Assembly (NCBI GenBank): GCA_964609675.1 | Contig: CAZSRX010000001.1 | Coordinates: 62,001-126,000, forward strand | Source: CAZSRX01 sp964609675 [NCBI: uncultured Bacteroidota bacterium] | GTDB taxonomy: Bacteria > CLD3 > SB21 | Direction of reading: 5' to 3' | DNA length: 64,000 bases | Part shown: positions 39,491-49,683 of the stretch, piece by piece | Numbering within the stretch: the stretch's first letter is position 1 | How the letters are laid out: each line of letters starts with the position of its first letter | Program-made: the position numbers and the translations under genes | Notes under the pieces: generated by a model | What the model was told of the DNA's origin: nothing | The model's database searches: none | The model's input: only the letters and a program-made list of their open reading frames with translations

Positions 39491-39780
39491 GAAAAGAGGG
39501 CAAAATCATCCAGTCCGTCAGCGACACTTCACGACCCTTGATCCCGCTGCTGACGTGGGGTACACAGTTCGCCCTGACGCTCGGCATACTGGCCTGGCTG
39601 GGCCACTGGCTGGATCAGGAGCTAAATACAAAGGTTCTTTTCGTCTTAATCGGGATATTCATAGGCCTGTTCGGCGGTTTTTACCGCTTATTTCAGATTA
39701 TTAATAAACTGCAAAAACCAGTTAATAAAGGTCACCATCCGTATGCAAAGAACGGAAAGAAACCAGACGATATAAACTAA
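39487..39780 (+). CDS. atpZ: AtpZ/AtpI family small membrane protein (ATP synthase accessory)
   Basis: 97 aa with two transmembrane helices (about 20-42 and 47-70) and the family look of AtpZ (TWGTQFALTLGILAWLGHWLDQ, then GIFIGLFGGFYRLFQII). Starts with GTG in a GTGA overlap with the bactofilin stop. AtpZ with AtpI helps ATP synthase c-ring assembly and ion supply and normally heads the F0F1 operon. Here atpI follows after 14 bp but no atpB is seen. Confidence 0.82.
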   Translation: MRKEGKIIQSVSDTSRPLIPLLTWGTQFALTLGILAWLGHWLDQELNTKVLFVLIGIFIGLFGGFYRLFQIINKLQKPVNKGHHPYAKNGKKPDDIN

Positions 39781-39794
39781 CGGGCCATCGGAAA

Positions 39795-40166
39795 ATGAGC
39801 ATAAAAATATTTTCCTTATCGGTATTTATCGCAAGCGTTATGCTACTGCTGATATTGCAAATCTTTGTAAGCCAGATCGGAGAACTGTATATCATCTTCA
39901 TCGGCTGGGGATTGGCTCTCATTCATGTAATCTGCGGATTTTTGTTTAACCGCTGGGCTTTGGAAAAATCACCGCGTACTTTTGTCAATGCCGTTTTAGG
40001 CGGATTCGCGGTTCGCATGCTATTGATAGGCGCCGGGGTCGCCCTGCTGATACCGTTCATCCGACTCAATATAACGCTGTTTATTACCAGCCTCGGTATT
40101 TTTTATTTTATTTTCCAGCTCATCGAATTATACTGGGTGCACCGAGGACTGCACCCGCCTAAGTAA
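39795..40166 (+). CDS. atpI: AtpI-like protein (ATP synthase subunit I family)
   Basis: 123 aa, four predicted transmembrane helices (about 5-27, 31-50, 63-87, 90-113), matching the size and topology of AtpI/subunit I, which aids c-ring assembly. The sequence itself is weakly conserved, so the call rests mostly on size, topology and the atpZ neighbour. The expected atpB-atpE operon does not follow; the next gene is a surface protein. Confidence 0.7.
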   Translation: MSIKIFSLSVFIASVMLLLILQIFVSQIGELYIIFIGWGLALIHVICGFLFNRWALEKSPRTFVNAVLGGFAVRMLLIGAGVALLIPFIRLNITLFITSLGIFYFIFQLIELYWVHRGLHPPK

Positions 40167-40270
40167 ATAACGTAGAATTAAATATTATTTGTTTTTTCTT
40201 GCCTTCCCGCTCCGTTTTTCGGTAAATTATTAAGATAATTTCCGGGTTTTTTAAAAAAAAAGGGGGCATT

Positions 40271-40750
40271 ATGAAAACATGTTTTCAAATTCCATTTTGG
40301 ATAGCTATAACGGCAATGGTTATTCTCTTAAGTGCTGAACGGCTATCGGCGCAGAACACTGCTACGGCCACAGGTTCCGGCACATGGGATCCGCAAACCC
40401 AAACCGACACGGCTACATGGTCGGGAGGCGCCGGCCCGGGTGGACGGCCTATGGCGGATCAAAACATTACCATTGCCAGCGGCGTTACCGTCACTTTAAC
40501 GGGTCACGGAAACGGTAATTATGCTAATTTGGACAACCAATCCGGCAGCCCAAACGGTTTTAATCTTGGCGGATATGCCATCGCTTTTACCGGAAATGTC
40601 AGCGGCGGATGCACGGGCGGTGCCGGCAGCCAGTTTTACTTTAACGGGGGAAACCAAAATTTCTCCGGAACCTACACCGCGGATACCGTCTTTTTCACCG
40701 GAAGCCTGACGAGACCTTTGTGCAAAACTCAACCATTTACGGTAATGTAA
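40271..40750 (+). pseudogene. N-terminal fragment of a giant repeat surface protein, cut by a frameshift
   Basis: Signal peptide (about 1-28, ending LSAQ) followed by a Thr/Gly/Asn-rich beta-solenoid-like segment that ends in GGNQNFSGTYTADTVFFTGS. In every later repeat this motif continues into xxKxxxNxSLYGN, but here the frame reads through to an unrelated tail and a stop at 40750. The expected continuation (DETFVQNSTIYGN) is in another frame from about 40705, so one C appears to be missing in the GCCT near 40703-40707. GGGGG before the ATG supports the start. Together with the next two fragments it would make one exported protein of about 1,600 aa. Confidence 0.8.
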
Positions 40751-42870
40751 AAACTAACTCCGGCGCAGGTATCCGAGGGAACGGCACCACGCTGGATGTG
40801 TATGGCTCTATTGTCAACAACGGAACCATCTATATCAATTTCAGTACGGATACGCTACGAGTCTGGGGTAATCTCATCCATAACGGCTCCAATTGGGCCA
40901 TCAGCAATACAAAAATCAAAAGCAGAAGCACTCTATCCGGTTCATCCGCTTACAATACGAGAATACTGGTAGATACGAGTTGTTATATTGACGGCAATAT
41001 CTCCGTTTATCGTTTGGAAATACGTTCGGGTGATACTTTATACATTCCGGACGTTTCTGATGCGCTAACTGTAACCGGAGCGGATGAAGCCAAAATTTAT
41101 GGTACCATCTACGGTTCCGGTGCCGTAAATTTTGGCGGCCATGTTACATCGGCCAATACGAATCTGTCCACCATTGTTTTTAATGGGGGCGACCAAAATG
41201 TGAATGGACAGTTTACCGCCGGACAAATTATCTTCGGTGGAAGTAACAGTAAAACCATAAGCAATTACGCCGCTTTATATGGAAACACATCGGTTAATAG
41301 CGGCTCCAGTCTGCGCTGTCTTGGTACGGTACTGGATGTATATGGTAACTTCCTGAACAACGGATCCCTGACGGTTAATTATTCTACAGACTCAATCCGT
41401 ATCTGGGGAAATCTGACGAATAACGGCTCCTGGAATATCAGTAACACGAAAATCAAGAGCCGGGCTACCATAACGGGCACAAACGAATATTATACACGGT
41501 TATGGCTTGATACCAGTTGTACGATTGATGGGAATGTATCCATCCGTCAATTAGAAATCCCGGCCGGCGACACTTTATACATCCCTGACCCCTCCGACGG
41601 ATTAACCGTAGTTTATTCTGTGAACTCGACCATTAACGGCGCGATTTATGGAACCGGCACGGTTGCCTTCCAGGGTCATGTGGCCTCCGCCAGCACCACG
41701 GCATCAGCCATATCTTTCACGGGAGGCAGCCAGAACATCGGCGGTATGTACACGGCGGATCAGATTACCTTTGCCGGAAGCAGCAGTAAAAACTTCAACA
41801 ACATTTCGCTGTTCGGCAACGTGGTCATTAACAGCGGTGTAATCCTTTATGGCTTGGGCGCCACCATGAATGTATTCGGCGACGTTTTGAATAACGGTTT
41901 AATTAATAATAATTATAGCACCGATTCAATCCGCGTCTGGGGAAATATGACGAATAATGGCAATTGGACTATAGCCAGTACAAAAATCAAATCCGTAGCA
42001 ACCATCTCCGGCTCCGGTGCTTACAATACCCGATTCTATGTCGATACCCATTGCTCGATTTCCGGCAAAGCCCAGATACAGCATTTGCAGATTATTGCCG
42101 GCAATACCGTGAACATACCTACCGCCGGTGATACGCTGGTAGTTACCGGCAATGCCGTAGCGGAAACCGGAGGACAAACGGCGGGGAACGGACTGCTGAT
42201 TTTTGGCGGTGGGAGTCAGACTTTTTCAGGCGTTTACGGCGCATCGAATATTTTATTCAGCGGTTCAGGCACAAAATCTTTTCAGAATTCAAGCCTTTAC
42301 GGCAACGCTGTCGTTAACAACAGTATTTTACTGCAAGGGGTTGGGACAACCCTGAATGTCTATGGATCCATGACCAATAACGGAACGCTGGTAAATAATT
42401 ACAGCACCGACAGCATCCGCATCTGGGGTGATGTGAGCAACTACAACGCGTGGAATATCGCTCATACGAAAATAAAAAGCATTGCAACCGTAACGGGATC
42501 CTCGCTCTACAACACGAGGTTCTGGGCGGATACGAACTGCTATATCCACGGAAAAGTACAGATTCTGCGTTTAGAGGTATCCGCCGGCGATACGGTCTTT
42601 TTACCCGAGGAAACGGACACGTTGGTCACAACAGGCGACGGTACGACGATTTTGGGATTGGTACATGGAAACGGCAAGGTGTATTACAACGCGGGCGTAA
42701 CCTCGTCGCAGACCATCGTTTCGGAGTTATTCTTCAGCGGCGGCAGCCAGGCAATTGGCGGCGCTTTCACGGCTCAGCAGATTACATTCGGCGGCAGCGG
42801 TTCAAAGTCCCTTGGAAATACCTCGCTGTACGGCAATGCCGTGATTCAAAGCGGCGTCAATGTCCTGTGA
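40705..42870 (+). pseudogene. Central fragment of the giant repeat surface protein, ending in an in-frame TGA
   Basis: About 720 codons in a frame without its own good start (a GTG at 40720 lacks a ribosome site). It holds four long repeats, each with GTTLNVYGxxxNNG, NYSTDSIRIWG, TKIKSxATxTGS, YNTRF, LEIxAGDTxxIP and GGSQxxxGxxTAxxIxFxGS. The frame ends at TGA 42868-42870, exactly where other repeats have Gly (GGG, GGC), and the same frame and repeat pattern continue after the stop. It is therefore the middle of a broken gene rather than a free-standing one. Confidence 0.8.
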
Positions 42871-43500
42871 ACAGGAACAACCTGGAATATGTACGGTACG
42901 CTGACCAATAACGGATCTCTGGTAAACAATTACTCCACCGATACCATCCGTGCCTATGGCGACCTGACCAATAACGGGACGTGGACCATCAATAATACCG
43001 ATATTAAAACGCCGCTGGTTTTATCGGGAGTTTCGCTATTTAACACGAATATGCGGATTGATTCGATCTGCTACGTGGACGGCAAGGTTCAGATTAAAAA
43101 TTTGACGGTAACCGCAGGCGACACTGTTAAGATACCAGACGTCACCGATACGCTTGCGGTAACGAATACCTTCACCGTGCAGGACGGAGGATATACCGAA
43201 GGCAGCGGCGCGTTGCTGTTCAGCGGCGGCACTCAGACCCTGTCCGGAAAATTCAGCGCCGCAACTATCCTTTTTGGCGGCTCCGGTTATAAATACTTTA
43301 CCGCAGGCAATCATTCCATATACGGCAACGCGCTTGTTCTTTCCGGCGCAGGATTGGGCGGCAACGGCAGTACCATTAATTTGTATGGTTCTATCATCAA
43401 TAACGGCGCTGTGATCAATAATTATTCGACGGATACCATTAAAATCAGTCTTCACGCATATAATCTTGGGACATGGAGCATTGCGAATACGTTGCTTGTA
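40777..43500 (+). repeat. Five and a half tandem coding repeats of about 490-540 bp
   Basis: Using the Gly codon just before the TT(L/W)N(V/M)YG block as register, units fall at 40783, 41323, 41857, 42343, 42874 and 43366, giving spacings of 540, 534, 486, 531 and 492 bp. The units are diverged in DNA but share about ten protein motifs. They encode the beta-solenoid-like body of the broken surface protein. Confidence 0.8.
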
Positions 43501-45063
43501 GATACCGGAAAAACCGCGGGAAGCTTTTCCAATACCGGCCAACATTTCTACATTCTTGCAGACCGGCGTCTGGACGGCAATTGGGCGCTATCCGGTAATG
43601 TTTATCTGGATGGCATTATCACTACAAACGATGCCGATACCTTTATGGTCAATACGTCCACCTTCAACCGAATCAGTGGGTATATCAACGGCAACCTGCG
43701 GATGCCTGTAACAACCGGTTCTCCGGTCAAAGAATTCCATATGGGCAATAACCACGGTTATACGCCGGTCACGGTAAACTTCACCAATGTCACGACCGGC
43801 GGTAACATGACAGTCTCGCTAAAAACCGGTGCGCATCCGTTGGTGGCCTATCCCGACAGCGCGCTGACGCGTTACTGGAAATTCAGCAAGGATGCGAATT
43901 TGACATTTGCTTCATACAGTACGACTCTGAGATATCTGCCGCAGGATTTTAATGCCGGCATTACCGAGCCTGGTAATGAAGCCACGATGGTCGCGGGATT
44001 CCGAGCGCCCACGCGCTGGATTTTCCCGACGATAACTCAACGTACGCCCGGCGGCGCGAATGACGGCGGCTCGCTGGTCATCGGCACTCTGAGTGATCTG
44101 TCCGATATAGTTATAGGCGCGGACACCAGCATCTTCAACGCGAATATGCCGCCGCAGATTATTTCGCCCATTGCAAATCAAACTCTGGATGAAGATTTCG
44201 GAACCGCGCTGGTTGCCGATTTGAATCAGGTATTCACGGAACCAGAAGGCGCACCGATGACTTTTGCGTACAGTCTGCTGGTCAACGGTGTGAATGTTTC
44301 CATTATTCATGACAGTTTGTTCATTCACAGTATTCTTAATCAACATGGCGTGGCTACGGTTGAAGTACGCGCATCCGACGGCTATCACGTCACACGCGAC
44401 ACATTCACCGTCACGGTAACGCCCGTGAACGACGCACCCATTGCCTTTAATATGCTCGAACCACAGAACGGCGACACGCTGGATTTTTATCAGCCCATGG
44501 TTACCTTTATTTGGAACGCTTCGCAGGATATAGACGGGGACACGCTGGTTTACGGATTGTATATCTGGCAACATTCCGGCAGCGAACTTATTAATGATAC
44601 GTTGATCACGGGAATTACTGATACGATGATTACGGTGAATATGATTGGTTTCTGGGCTTACTGTCAACATTACCGCTGGATCATCACCGCTTATGATGGA
44701 CAAGCATTGACGGCCGCCTCGGATACTTTTTCTTTTTACACGGAAGGCGGGCTGGATGTACCCGAAAATCCGGAGGCCTTACCGAAGACATTTGCCTTGA
44801 ACCAGAATTATCCGAATCCGTTTAACCCGGTGACGACAATTCCTTACCAACTGCCGGAAAAGGCACGGGTTACATTACGTGTATATAATATCCTCGGTCA
44901 GGAAGTGCGAACCCTGGTGCATACCGTTCAACTCCCCGGATATTACCGGGCGTTCTGGGACGGGAAAAATAAATACGGCAACGCCCTGCCTTCAGGTGTT
45001 TATTTATATCGTCTGGAAGCCGGTCGCTATAGTAAAACCTATCGGATGTTGCTGATAAAATAA
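42871..45063 (+). pseudogene. C-terminal fragment of the giant repeat surface protein, with Ig-like domains and a T9SS-type sorting tail
   Basis: Continues the frame of the central fragment after one TGA. It contains repeat five, a partial repeat six, a beta-rich segment, a cadherin/Ig-like pair (about 44150-44450 and 44455-44735; the first carries PVNDAP at its end) and a sorting tail with LNQNYPNPFNPVTTIPYQL, YNILGQEVRTLV and a final YRMLLIK, as in type IX-like secreted proteins of FCB phyla. The intact product would be exported and surface-attached or released, perhaps an adhesin. A strong terminator follows. Sequencing or assembly error is the main alternative to real decay. Confidence 0.82.
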
Positions 45064-45086
45064 TATGCTTCCAATGACTTTAACAG

Positions 45087-45122
45087 AAGCCGGTGCGTGG
45101 ATGCGTACCGGCTTTTTTTTTT
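45087..45122 (+). terminator. Rho-independent terminator after the repeat protein
   Basis: AAGCCGGT (45087-45094) pairs with ACCGGCTT (45107-45114), followed by a run of eight or more T. Strong hairpin with a good U-tract. Confidence 0.88.
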
Positions 45123-45258
45123 ACAAAAAAGAATTTATTGTCACCCATACGAATGACAGCGCATGAAAACATTAATATTTTGTATTGATAGTATGGTTTT
45201 TTATCATTATTTATAGCGGAATTTTATCAGCATTCACCGATCAACCCAAAGGTATCTT

Positions 45259-47415
45259 ATGAAATGGCTTATCGCTCTGACATCTTTTCTGCTGGCGGTT
45301 TCAAATCTCCTGTTAGCGCAGGTCCATGAGTCCTACATCCCGGGTAATCTGGGCCGTATTGTTGAGATTGCAACACCGGAAGGCGTGTTGCCGGAATATA
45401 GAAATCTGATTGGATATGATTCATCCGGCATGGTAAAACAAGCCAATTCCACGTCGACATATAAACTATTCGGGAACGTGCCGAGCAGTTCAGAACTAAA
45501 TTCCGGTTTCAACATCAATAACCGTTTCGGAGCGCCAACCAGCCATGATTGTTTTGAAATACGTTACGGGGATTCTTGCCATTATTGGGTATCAACCGCA
45601 CTGGCGCCTGATCAGTTACCATTCAGTGTTTACAACGTAGGCCCAAAATCAGCAACCAATCCATCCGTAACAGGCGGCACGAAGGTATGTCTGCAGATAC
45701 TTGATGAAGACGGAAACGGCCTATATACCCCGGGTGAACGGATTTTTATTTACGGAGATCTTTCCCTCCCGCTGGACAGCACTTATAATGAGCTGGGCGC
45801 CGCGGCGGTTTATCCGTTCAAAGCTTCCAATCGTTATATAGGCAATCTGCGCACCGGTATACCTTCGGTGTCGTATAGTTCTACTACTTTCAATGTTGGA
45901 ACTCAGGGGGCACTGCCTCCCTCCGGTACCGTTATACGGCTGATCGCGGCGTCCGCCGACACCGGAAAACCCTGTGTCTTCATTTCCGATACCCTGTCGG
46001 CCAACACGGCAAAATCATATTCGTTTGCTTTTTCCTATTATTCTTTTGAAACACCGGTTTTGAGTCTGATTAATCCTCCCTCAGGCATGTATCTTTCAGG
46101 CAATAATATCGTTTGGAACGTTGCGGAAGAACAAAAGGGTCATCAGTATCCGGTCGTATTATCAGCGACCAACAGCGCGGGCACGACATATAAACCGTTT
46201 ATCGCAAGAGTACAACCCTATTATCCCGAAATCACCGATGTATGCAGCAGCATCAGTCCGGACAGCATTTACGACGCTATATTGAGCTTACAGAACTTCG
46301 GAACCCGGTTTTGTATCGCTCCCAACCGACGCGAAGTCGCCGAATGGATAAAAAACAAATTTATCCAGGTGGGTATCAATGACGTGCGGCTGGATTCTTT
46401 TTATAAGACTTTGCGCTGGCCGTTCAATACCGGCTCGGATTATTCCCAGTGGCATTATAATGTAGTCGCCACCATTCCCGGAACGGAAAATCCCGACAGC
46501 GTCTTTATTATAGGAGGCCATCATGATAACATTTTATACCCGTACAGTATGGGTGACCCGTTTATTTTTACCCCCGGCGCGGACGATAATGCCAGCGGAA
46601 CGGTAGCGGCGATTGAGGTTGCCCGCGTTTTTAAAAAACATAATTATCAGCCCAAAAACACGATTAAGTTTATAACATTTACCGCCGAGGAATTCGGACT
46701 TTACGGAAGCGCCGACTACGCTTCAAAAGCCCGTAATACCAACGAGCGTATTCAGATGATGCTGAATAATGACATGATTTCCACCTGTCAGGATTCTGCC
46801 ACAGACTGGCGGGTAGATATCAACGCCTATCCTAACTCCTATAAAGCGACGGAAACAGCTGTTCGGGCTATCGAACAGTACACAAATCTGCAACACAGCG
46901 TTATTAACTCCGCCAGTTCCGGTTCGGACAGCTATTCTTTTTATACGCAAGGTTATCAGACGGTTTACTTTGAAGAGTACCGGTTTTCTCCGTTTTATCA
47001 TAGTCAGAATGATCTTGTATCGAACGGCAATACCCGCTACATGGCCCAAATTGTTAAAGCCAATTGCGCCATGCTGATGCTTGAAAACGGGACTACCATC
47101 AGCACCGGCATCGGACAGCCTTCAGGTAACATGGCAAAGGAATATCAATTGATGCAGAACTACCCCAATCCGTTCAATCCGAGCACAACCATCAGCTATC
47201 AGCTCCCCAAAGAAGAACGGGTTAGTTTGAAAATCTATAATATCCTCGGTCAGGAAGTGCGAACGCTGGTAAATCAAAAGCAGGCTGCCGGATTTCAATC
47301 GGTGGTATGGGATGGTAAAGACAATCTGGGCAACGCAGCAACCAGCGGCATTTATATTACACGAATTCAGGCCGGCTCATTCATGAAGTCCATGAAGATG
47401 ACGCTGATCAAATAA
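45259..47415 (+). CDS. Secreted M28 family zinc aminopeptidase with T9SS-type sorting tail
   Basis: 718 aa. Signal peptide (1 to about 20, ending LLLAQ). An N-terminal region of about 240 residues of unknown fold and an Ig-like segment (about 265-318) precede the M28 peptidase domain (about 330-620): His421 and Asp423 (GGHHD), Asp442 (PGADDNASG), Glu477-Glu478 (TAEEFGLYGS), Asp505 (LNNDM) and a late His in FYHSQND complete the two-zinc site. The C-terminal tail has MQNYPNPFNPSTTISYQL and YNILGQEVRTLV. An exported peptidase, probably nutritional. Same export route as the repeat protein next to it; terminators on both sides make it monocistronic. Confidence 0.93.
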   Translation: MKWLIALTSFLLAVSNLLLAQVHESYIPGNLGRIVEIATPEGVLPEYRNLIGYDSSGMVKQANSTSTYKLFGNVPSSSELNSGFNINNRFGAPTSHDCFEIRYGDSCHYWVSTALAPDQLPFSVYNVGPKSATNPSVTGGTKVCLQILDEDGNGLYTPGERIFIYGDLSLPLDSTYNELGAAAVYPFKASNRYIGNLRTGIPSVSYSSTTFNVGTQGALPPSGTVIRLIAASADTGKPCVFISDTLSANTAKSYSFAFSYYSFETPVLSLINPPSGMYLSGNNIVWNVAEEQKGHQYPVVLSATNSAGTTYKPFIARVQPYYPEITDVCSSISPDSIYDAILSLQNFGTRFCIAPNRREVAEWIKNKFIQVGINDVRLDSFYKTLRWPFNTGSDYSQWHYNVVATIPGTENPDSVFIIGGHHDNILYPYSMGDPFIFTPGADDNASGTVAAIEVARVFKKHNYQPKNTIKFITFTAEEFGLYGSADYASKARNTNERIQMMLNNDMISTCQDSATDWRVDINAYPNSYKATETAVRAIEQYTNLQHSVINSASSGSDSYSFYTQGYQTVYFEEYRFSPFYHSQNDLVSNGNTRYMAQIVKANCAMLMLENGTTISTGIGQPSGNMAKEYQLMQNYPNPFNPSTTISYQLPKEERVSLKIYNILGQEVRTLVNQKQAAGFQSVVWDGKDNLGNAATSGIYITRIQAGSFMKSMKMTLIK

Positions 47416-47441
47416 AACATAACGCTGTTTAAATCAAATTA

Positions 47442-47478
47442 AAAAAACGGTCAGATCCTTAGAGGCTGACCGTTTTTT
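47442..47478. terminator. Bidirectional rho-independent terminator
   Basis: AAAACGGTCAG (47444-47454) pairs with CTGACCGTTTT (47466-47476), flanked by A and T runs, so it can serve both the M28 gene (plus) and the convergent NlpC/P60-like gene (minus). Confidence 0.9.
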
Positions 47479-47501
47479 CTTTATCGCAAAGGGTTGTTCG
47501 A

Positions 47502-48038
47502 CTATTTTGAAACGCCGCGCACAATCTGATATACGCTGGACAGGTCGTACGCCAGATACCGCGCCGGGCTTTGGCGCTTCTCGCCGCCGTAACTGAGCAT
47601 CAGCGCTTCTTTGTTTTCTTTATCAATCCAATCCACGAAAATCGCGCTGTGCTCAATATCGCCGTAGGAATGGTTGATGTAATACAGCCAATCGCCGTGT
47701 TGTATAAGATCCGCATCAGCGTAGGGCCCTTTTTTTATGCTTTTGAAAACCGTTTTTCTTTTATGGCTCGGATAGCCGGCGCGGTTATACACGGTGTTGA
47801 TGTAGTCCCAGCAGCTGCCGGGCAGAATTTCTGCGTGGATAACAGTCATTTCGCGCCCTTTTTCAAGGATTTTCCTGCCGTCATCGGAGGCCTTGTTTTC
47901 CGCCTGAATCATCAGCGTATCAAAATCAACGTACGCATAGCCTTCTTCCTGCATCAGTCGGAACATATTATTTTCCGCGCTTTCGTCGCTGAAAATGCCG
48001 AACCAAAAGCAGGCGGAAATGATGCATCGATAAAACAT
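47502..48038 (-). CDS. Putative NlpC/P60-superfamily protein
   Basis: 178 aa. Weak signal peptide or hydrophobic N-terminus (about 2-15). The pattern GSCWDYINTVYNRAGY (candidate nucleophile Cys76), then GDWLYYIN and EHSAIFVDW (candidate His130) about 54 residues later, matches the order of papain-like NlpC/P60 hydrolases, which cleave peptidoglycan peptides or act as amidases. The match is by pattern only. A strong GGAGG 5 nt before the ATG fixes the start. Upstream ssb gene is 56 bp away. Confidence 0.55.
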   Translation of the reverse strand: MFYRCIISACFWFGIFSDESAENNMFRLMQEEGYAYVDFDTLMIQAENKASDDGRKILEKGREMTVIHAEILPGSCWDYINTVYNRAGYPSHKRKTVFKSIKKGPYADADLIQHGDWLYYINHSYGDIEHSAIFVDWIDKENKEALMLSYGGEKRQSPARYLAYDLSSVYQIVRGVSK

Positions 48039-48094
48039 TAAAGCCTCCGTAGTATATTATAATGGGTCATCAACCGGCCGCATCGGTGCCCGAA

Positions 48095-48547
48095 TCAGAA
48101 CGGCAGGTCGTCGCCGGGTGTGCTTTCGGCAGTAGCCGTTGTTTCCCCGGGTGAGGTGGTTGCCTGATATTCCGTATCGGTCGGCGGCGGGACGTTCTCG
48201 AGGCCTTCCGGACGCGAACCCAGGATCTGCATGTTATCCACGCTGATTTCTGTCACGTATTTTTTAGTGCCGTCACGGTCATCGTAGGAGCGGGTCTTGA
48301 GTTTGCCTTCCACATAAATCAGCGATCCTTTTTTTAGGTATTGCCCGCACACTTCGGCGGTTTTCCGCCAGGCTACCAGCCGGTGCCAGTCTGTCTGCTC
48401 AACCATTTTACCGTCTTTATCCTTGTATGCTTCGTTGGTGGCGAGCGTCATGGTGGCTACCGGAACGCCCGCGGCCGTGTAGCGGAGTTCGGGATCCCTG
48501 CCTAAACGTCCGATGAGCATCACTTTGTTTAACGTGCCTTTTGCCAT
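48095..48547 (-). CDS. ssb: Single-stranded DNA-binding protein
   Basis: 150 aa. An OB-fold domain (about 1-110, [18 protein letters not shown]...[12 protein letters not shown]) and a disordered Thr/Glu-rich linker end in the protein-interaction tip DDLPF, a slight variant of the usual DDIPF. It coats ssDNA and recruits repair and replication proteins. Located 32 bp downstream of recA, so the two may share a transcript. Confidence 0.96.
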   Translation of the reverse strand: MAKGTLNKVMLIGRLGRDPELRYTAAGVPVATMTLATNEAYKDKDGKMVEQTDWHRLVAWRKTAEVCGQYLKKGSLIYVEGKLKTRSYDDRDGTKKYVTEISVDNMQILGSRPEGLENVPPPTDTEYQATTSPGETTATAESTPGDDLPF

Positions 48548-48579
48548 GGTTCATTTCTCCCGTTACTGTAAAATAGGTG

Positions 48580-49683
48580 TTACTTCTTTTTATCGTTTTT
48601 ATCCGCGGCGACGGGCGCGGGTTTGGTCGAGACCGGCGCTTCCGCGCTTCCGGTTATATCCGGCAAGCCGAGTTCCTGGCGCACCTTACGCTCGATTTTC
48701 TTGGAAACATCCGGGTTATCCAGCAGGAACTGCTTGACATTCTCGCGGCCCTGACCCAGTTTTTCGTCATCATAGGAGAACCATGTTCCGGATTTCTGGA
48801 TGATATTCATGTTTACGGCGAGATCAATCAGGTCGCCTTCTTTGGAAATACCGGTGCCGTACATCAGGTCCACTTCGACTTCCTTAAACGGGGGGGCGAG
48901 TTTATTTTTGACAACCTTGATTTTGGTGCGCCCGCCGATAATGTTGTCGCCGGCTTTAATCTGGTTGATACGGCGGATGTCGATGCGGACGGAGGTATAG
49001 AATTTTAGCGCTTTGCCGCCGGTGGTGGTTTCCGGATTGCCAAACATGACGCCGATTTTTTCGCGGATCTGGTTGATGAAAATCACGCAGGTTTTAGATT
49101 TGCTGACGGCGCCGGTGAGTTTGCGCATGGCCTGACTCATCAGACGGGCCTGTACGCCCATCGAGGAATCGCCCATTTCGCCGTCAATCTCGCTGCGCGG
49201 CACAAGCGCGGCCACGGAGTCAATAACGATAATGTCCACGGCGTTGCTGCGGACCAATTTCTCGGTGATTTCAAGCGCCTGCTCGCCGTAATCCGGTTGC
49301 GCGATAAGCAAGTTATCCGTGTCCACGCCGAGCCGTTTGGCATAAGCCGCGTCCAGCGCATGTTCCGCATCAATGAAAGCGCCGGTACCGCCGGTTTTCT
49401 GCGCCTCGGCAATCACGTGCAGCGATAGCGTGGTCTTGCCGCTGGACTCCGGACCGAAAATCTCAATGATCCGTCCGCGCGGTATCCCGCCCACGCCTAA
49501 TGCGGCGTCCAGCGATATTGAACCCGTGGAAAACACGTCCACCGTGGCGGCGGCTTTCTCGCCCAACCGCATTATCGAACCCTTGCCGTATTCCTTGGTA
49601 ATCTCAGCCAAAGTACGGTCTAATGATAATTTCTTTTCCTTGTCATTTAAGATGCTGTCGTCATTTACTTTGAAATCTGCCAT
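48580..49683 (-). CDS. recA: RecA recombinase
   Basis: 367 aa. Walker A GPESSGKT at 77-84, the VIDSVAAL and [20 protein letters not shown] (L2 loop) signatures, and a Lys/Asp-rich, Ala/Pro C-terminal tail. It forms the ATP-dependent strand-exchange filament and stimulates LexA cleavage. Start ATG 49683 with AGGGAG about 7 nt upstream. I could not find an E. coli- or Bacillus-type LexA box upstream. Confidence 0.97.
   Translation of the reverse strand: MADFKVNDDSILNDKEKKLSLDRTLAEITKEYGKGSIMRLGEKAAATVDVFSTGSISLDAALGVGGIPRGRIIEIFGPESSGKTTLSLHVIAEAQKTGGTGAFIDAEHALDAAYAKRLGVDTDNLLIAQPDYGEQALEITEKLVRSNAVDIIVIDSVAALVPRSEIDGEMGDSSMGVQARLMSQAMRKLTGAVSKSKTCVIFINQIREKIGVMFGNPETTTGGKALKFYTSVRIDIRRINQIKAGDNIIGGRTKIKVVKNKLAPPFKEVEVDLMYGTGISKEGDLIDLAVNMNIIQKSGTWFSYDDEKLGQGRENVKQFLLDNPDVSKKIERKVRQELGLPDITGSAEAPVSTKPAPVAADKNDKKK

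Noticed and set aside
42868-42870. TGA recoded as an amino acid
   Set aside because: TGA is used as an ordinary stop by several genes here (for example nadA and bactofilin), and no selenocysteine-like context is evident; decay or sequencing error is simpler.
40777-43500. CRISPR-like array
   Set aside because: Spacings of about 500 bp, diverged units and continuous coding pattern show protein repeats, not CRISPR.
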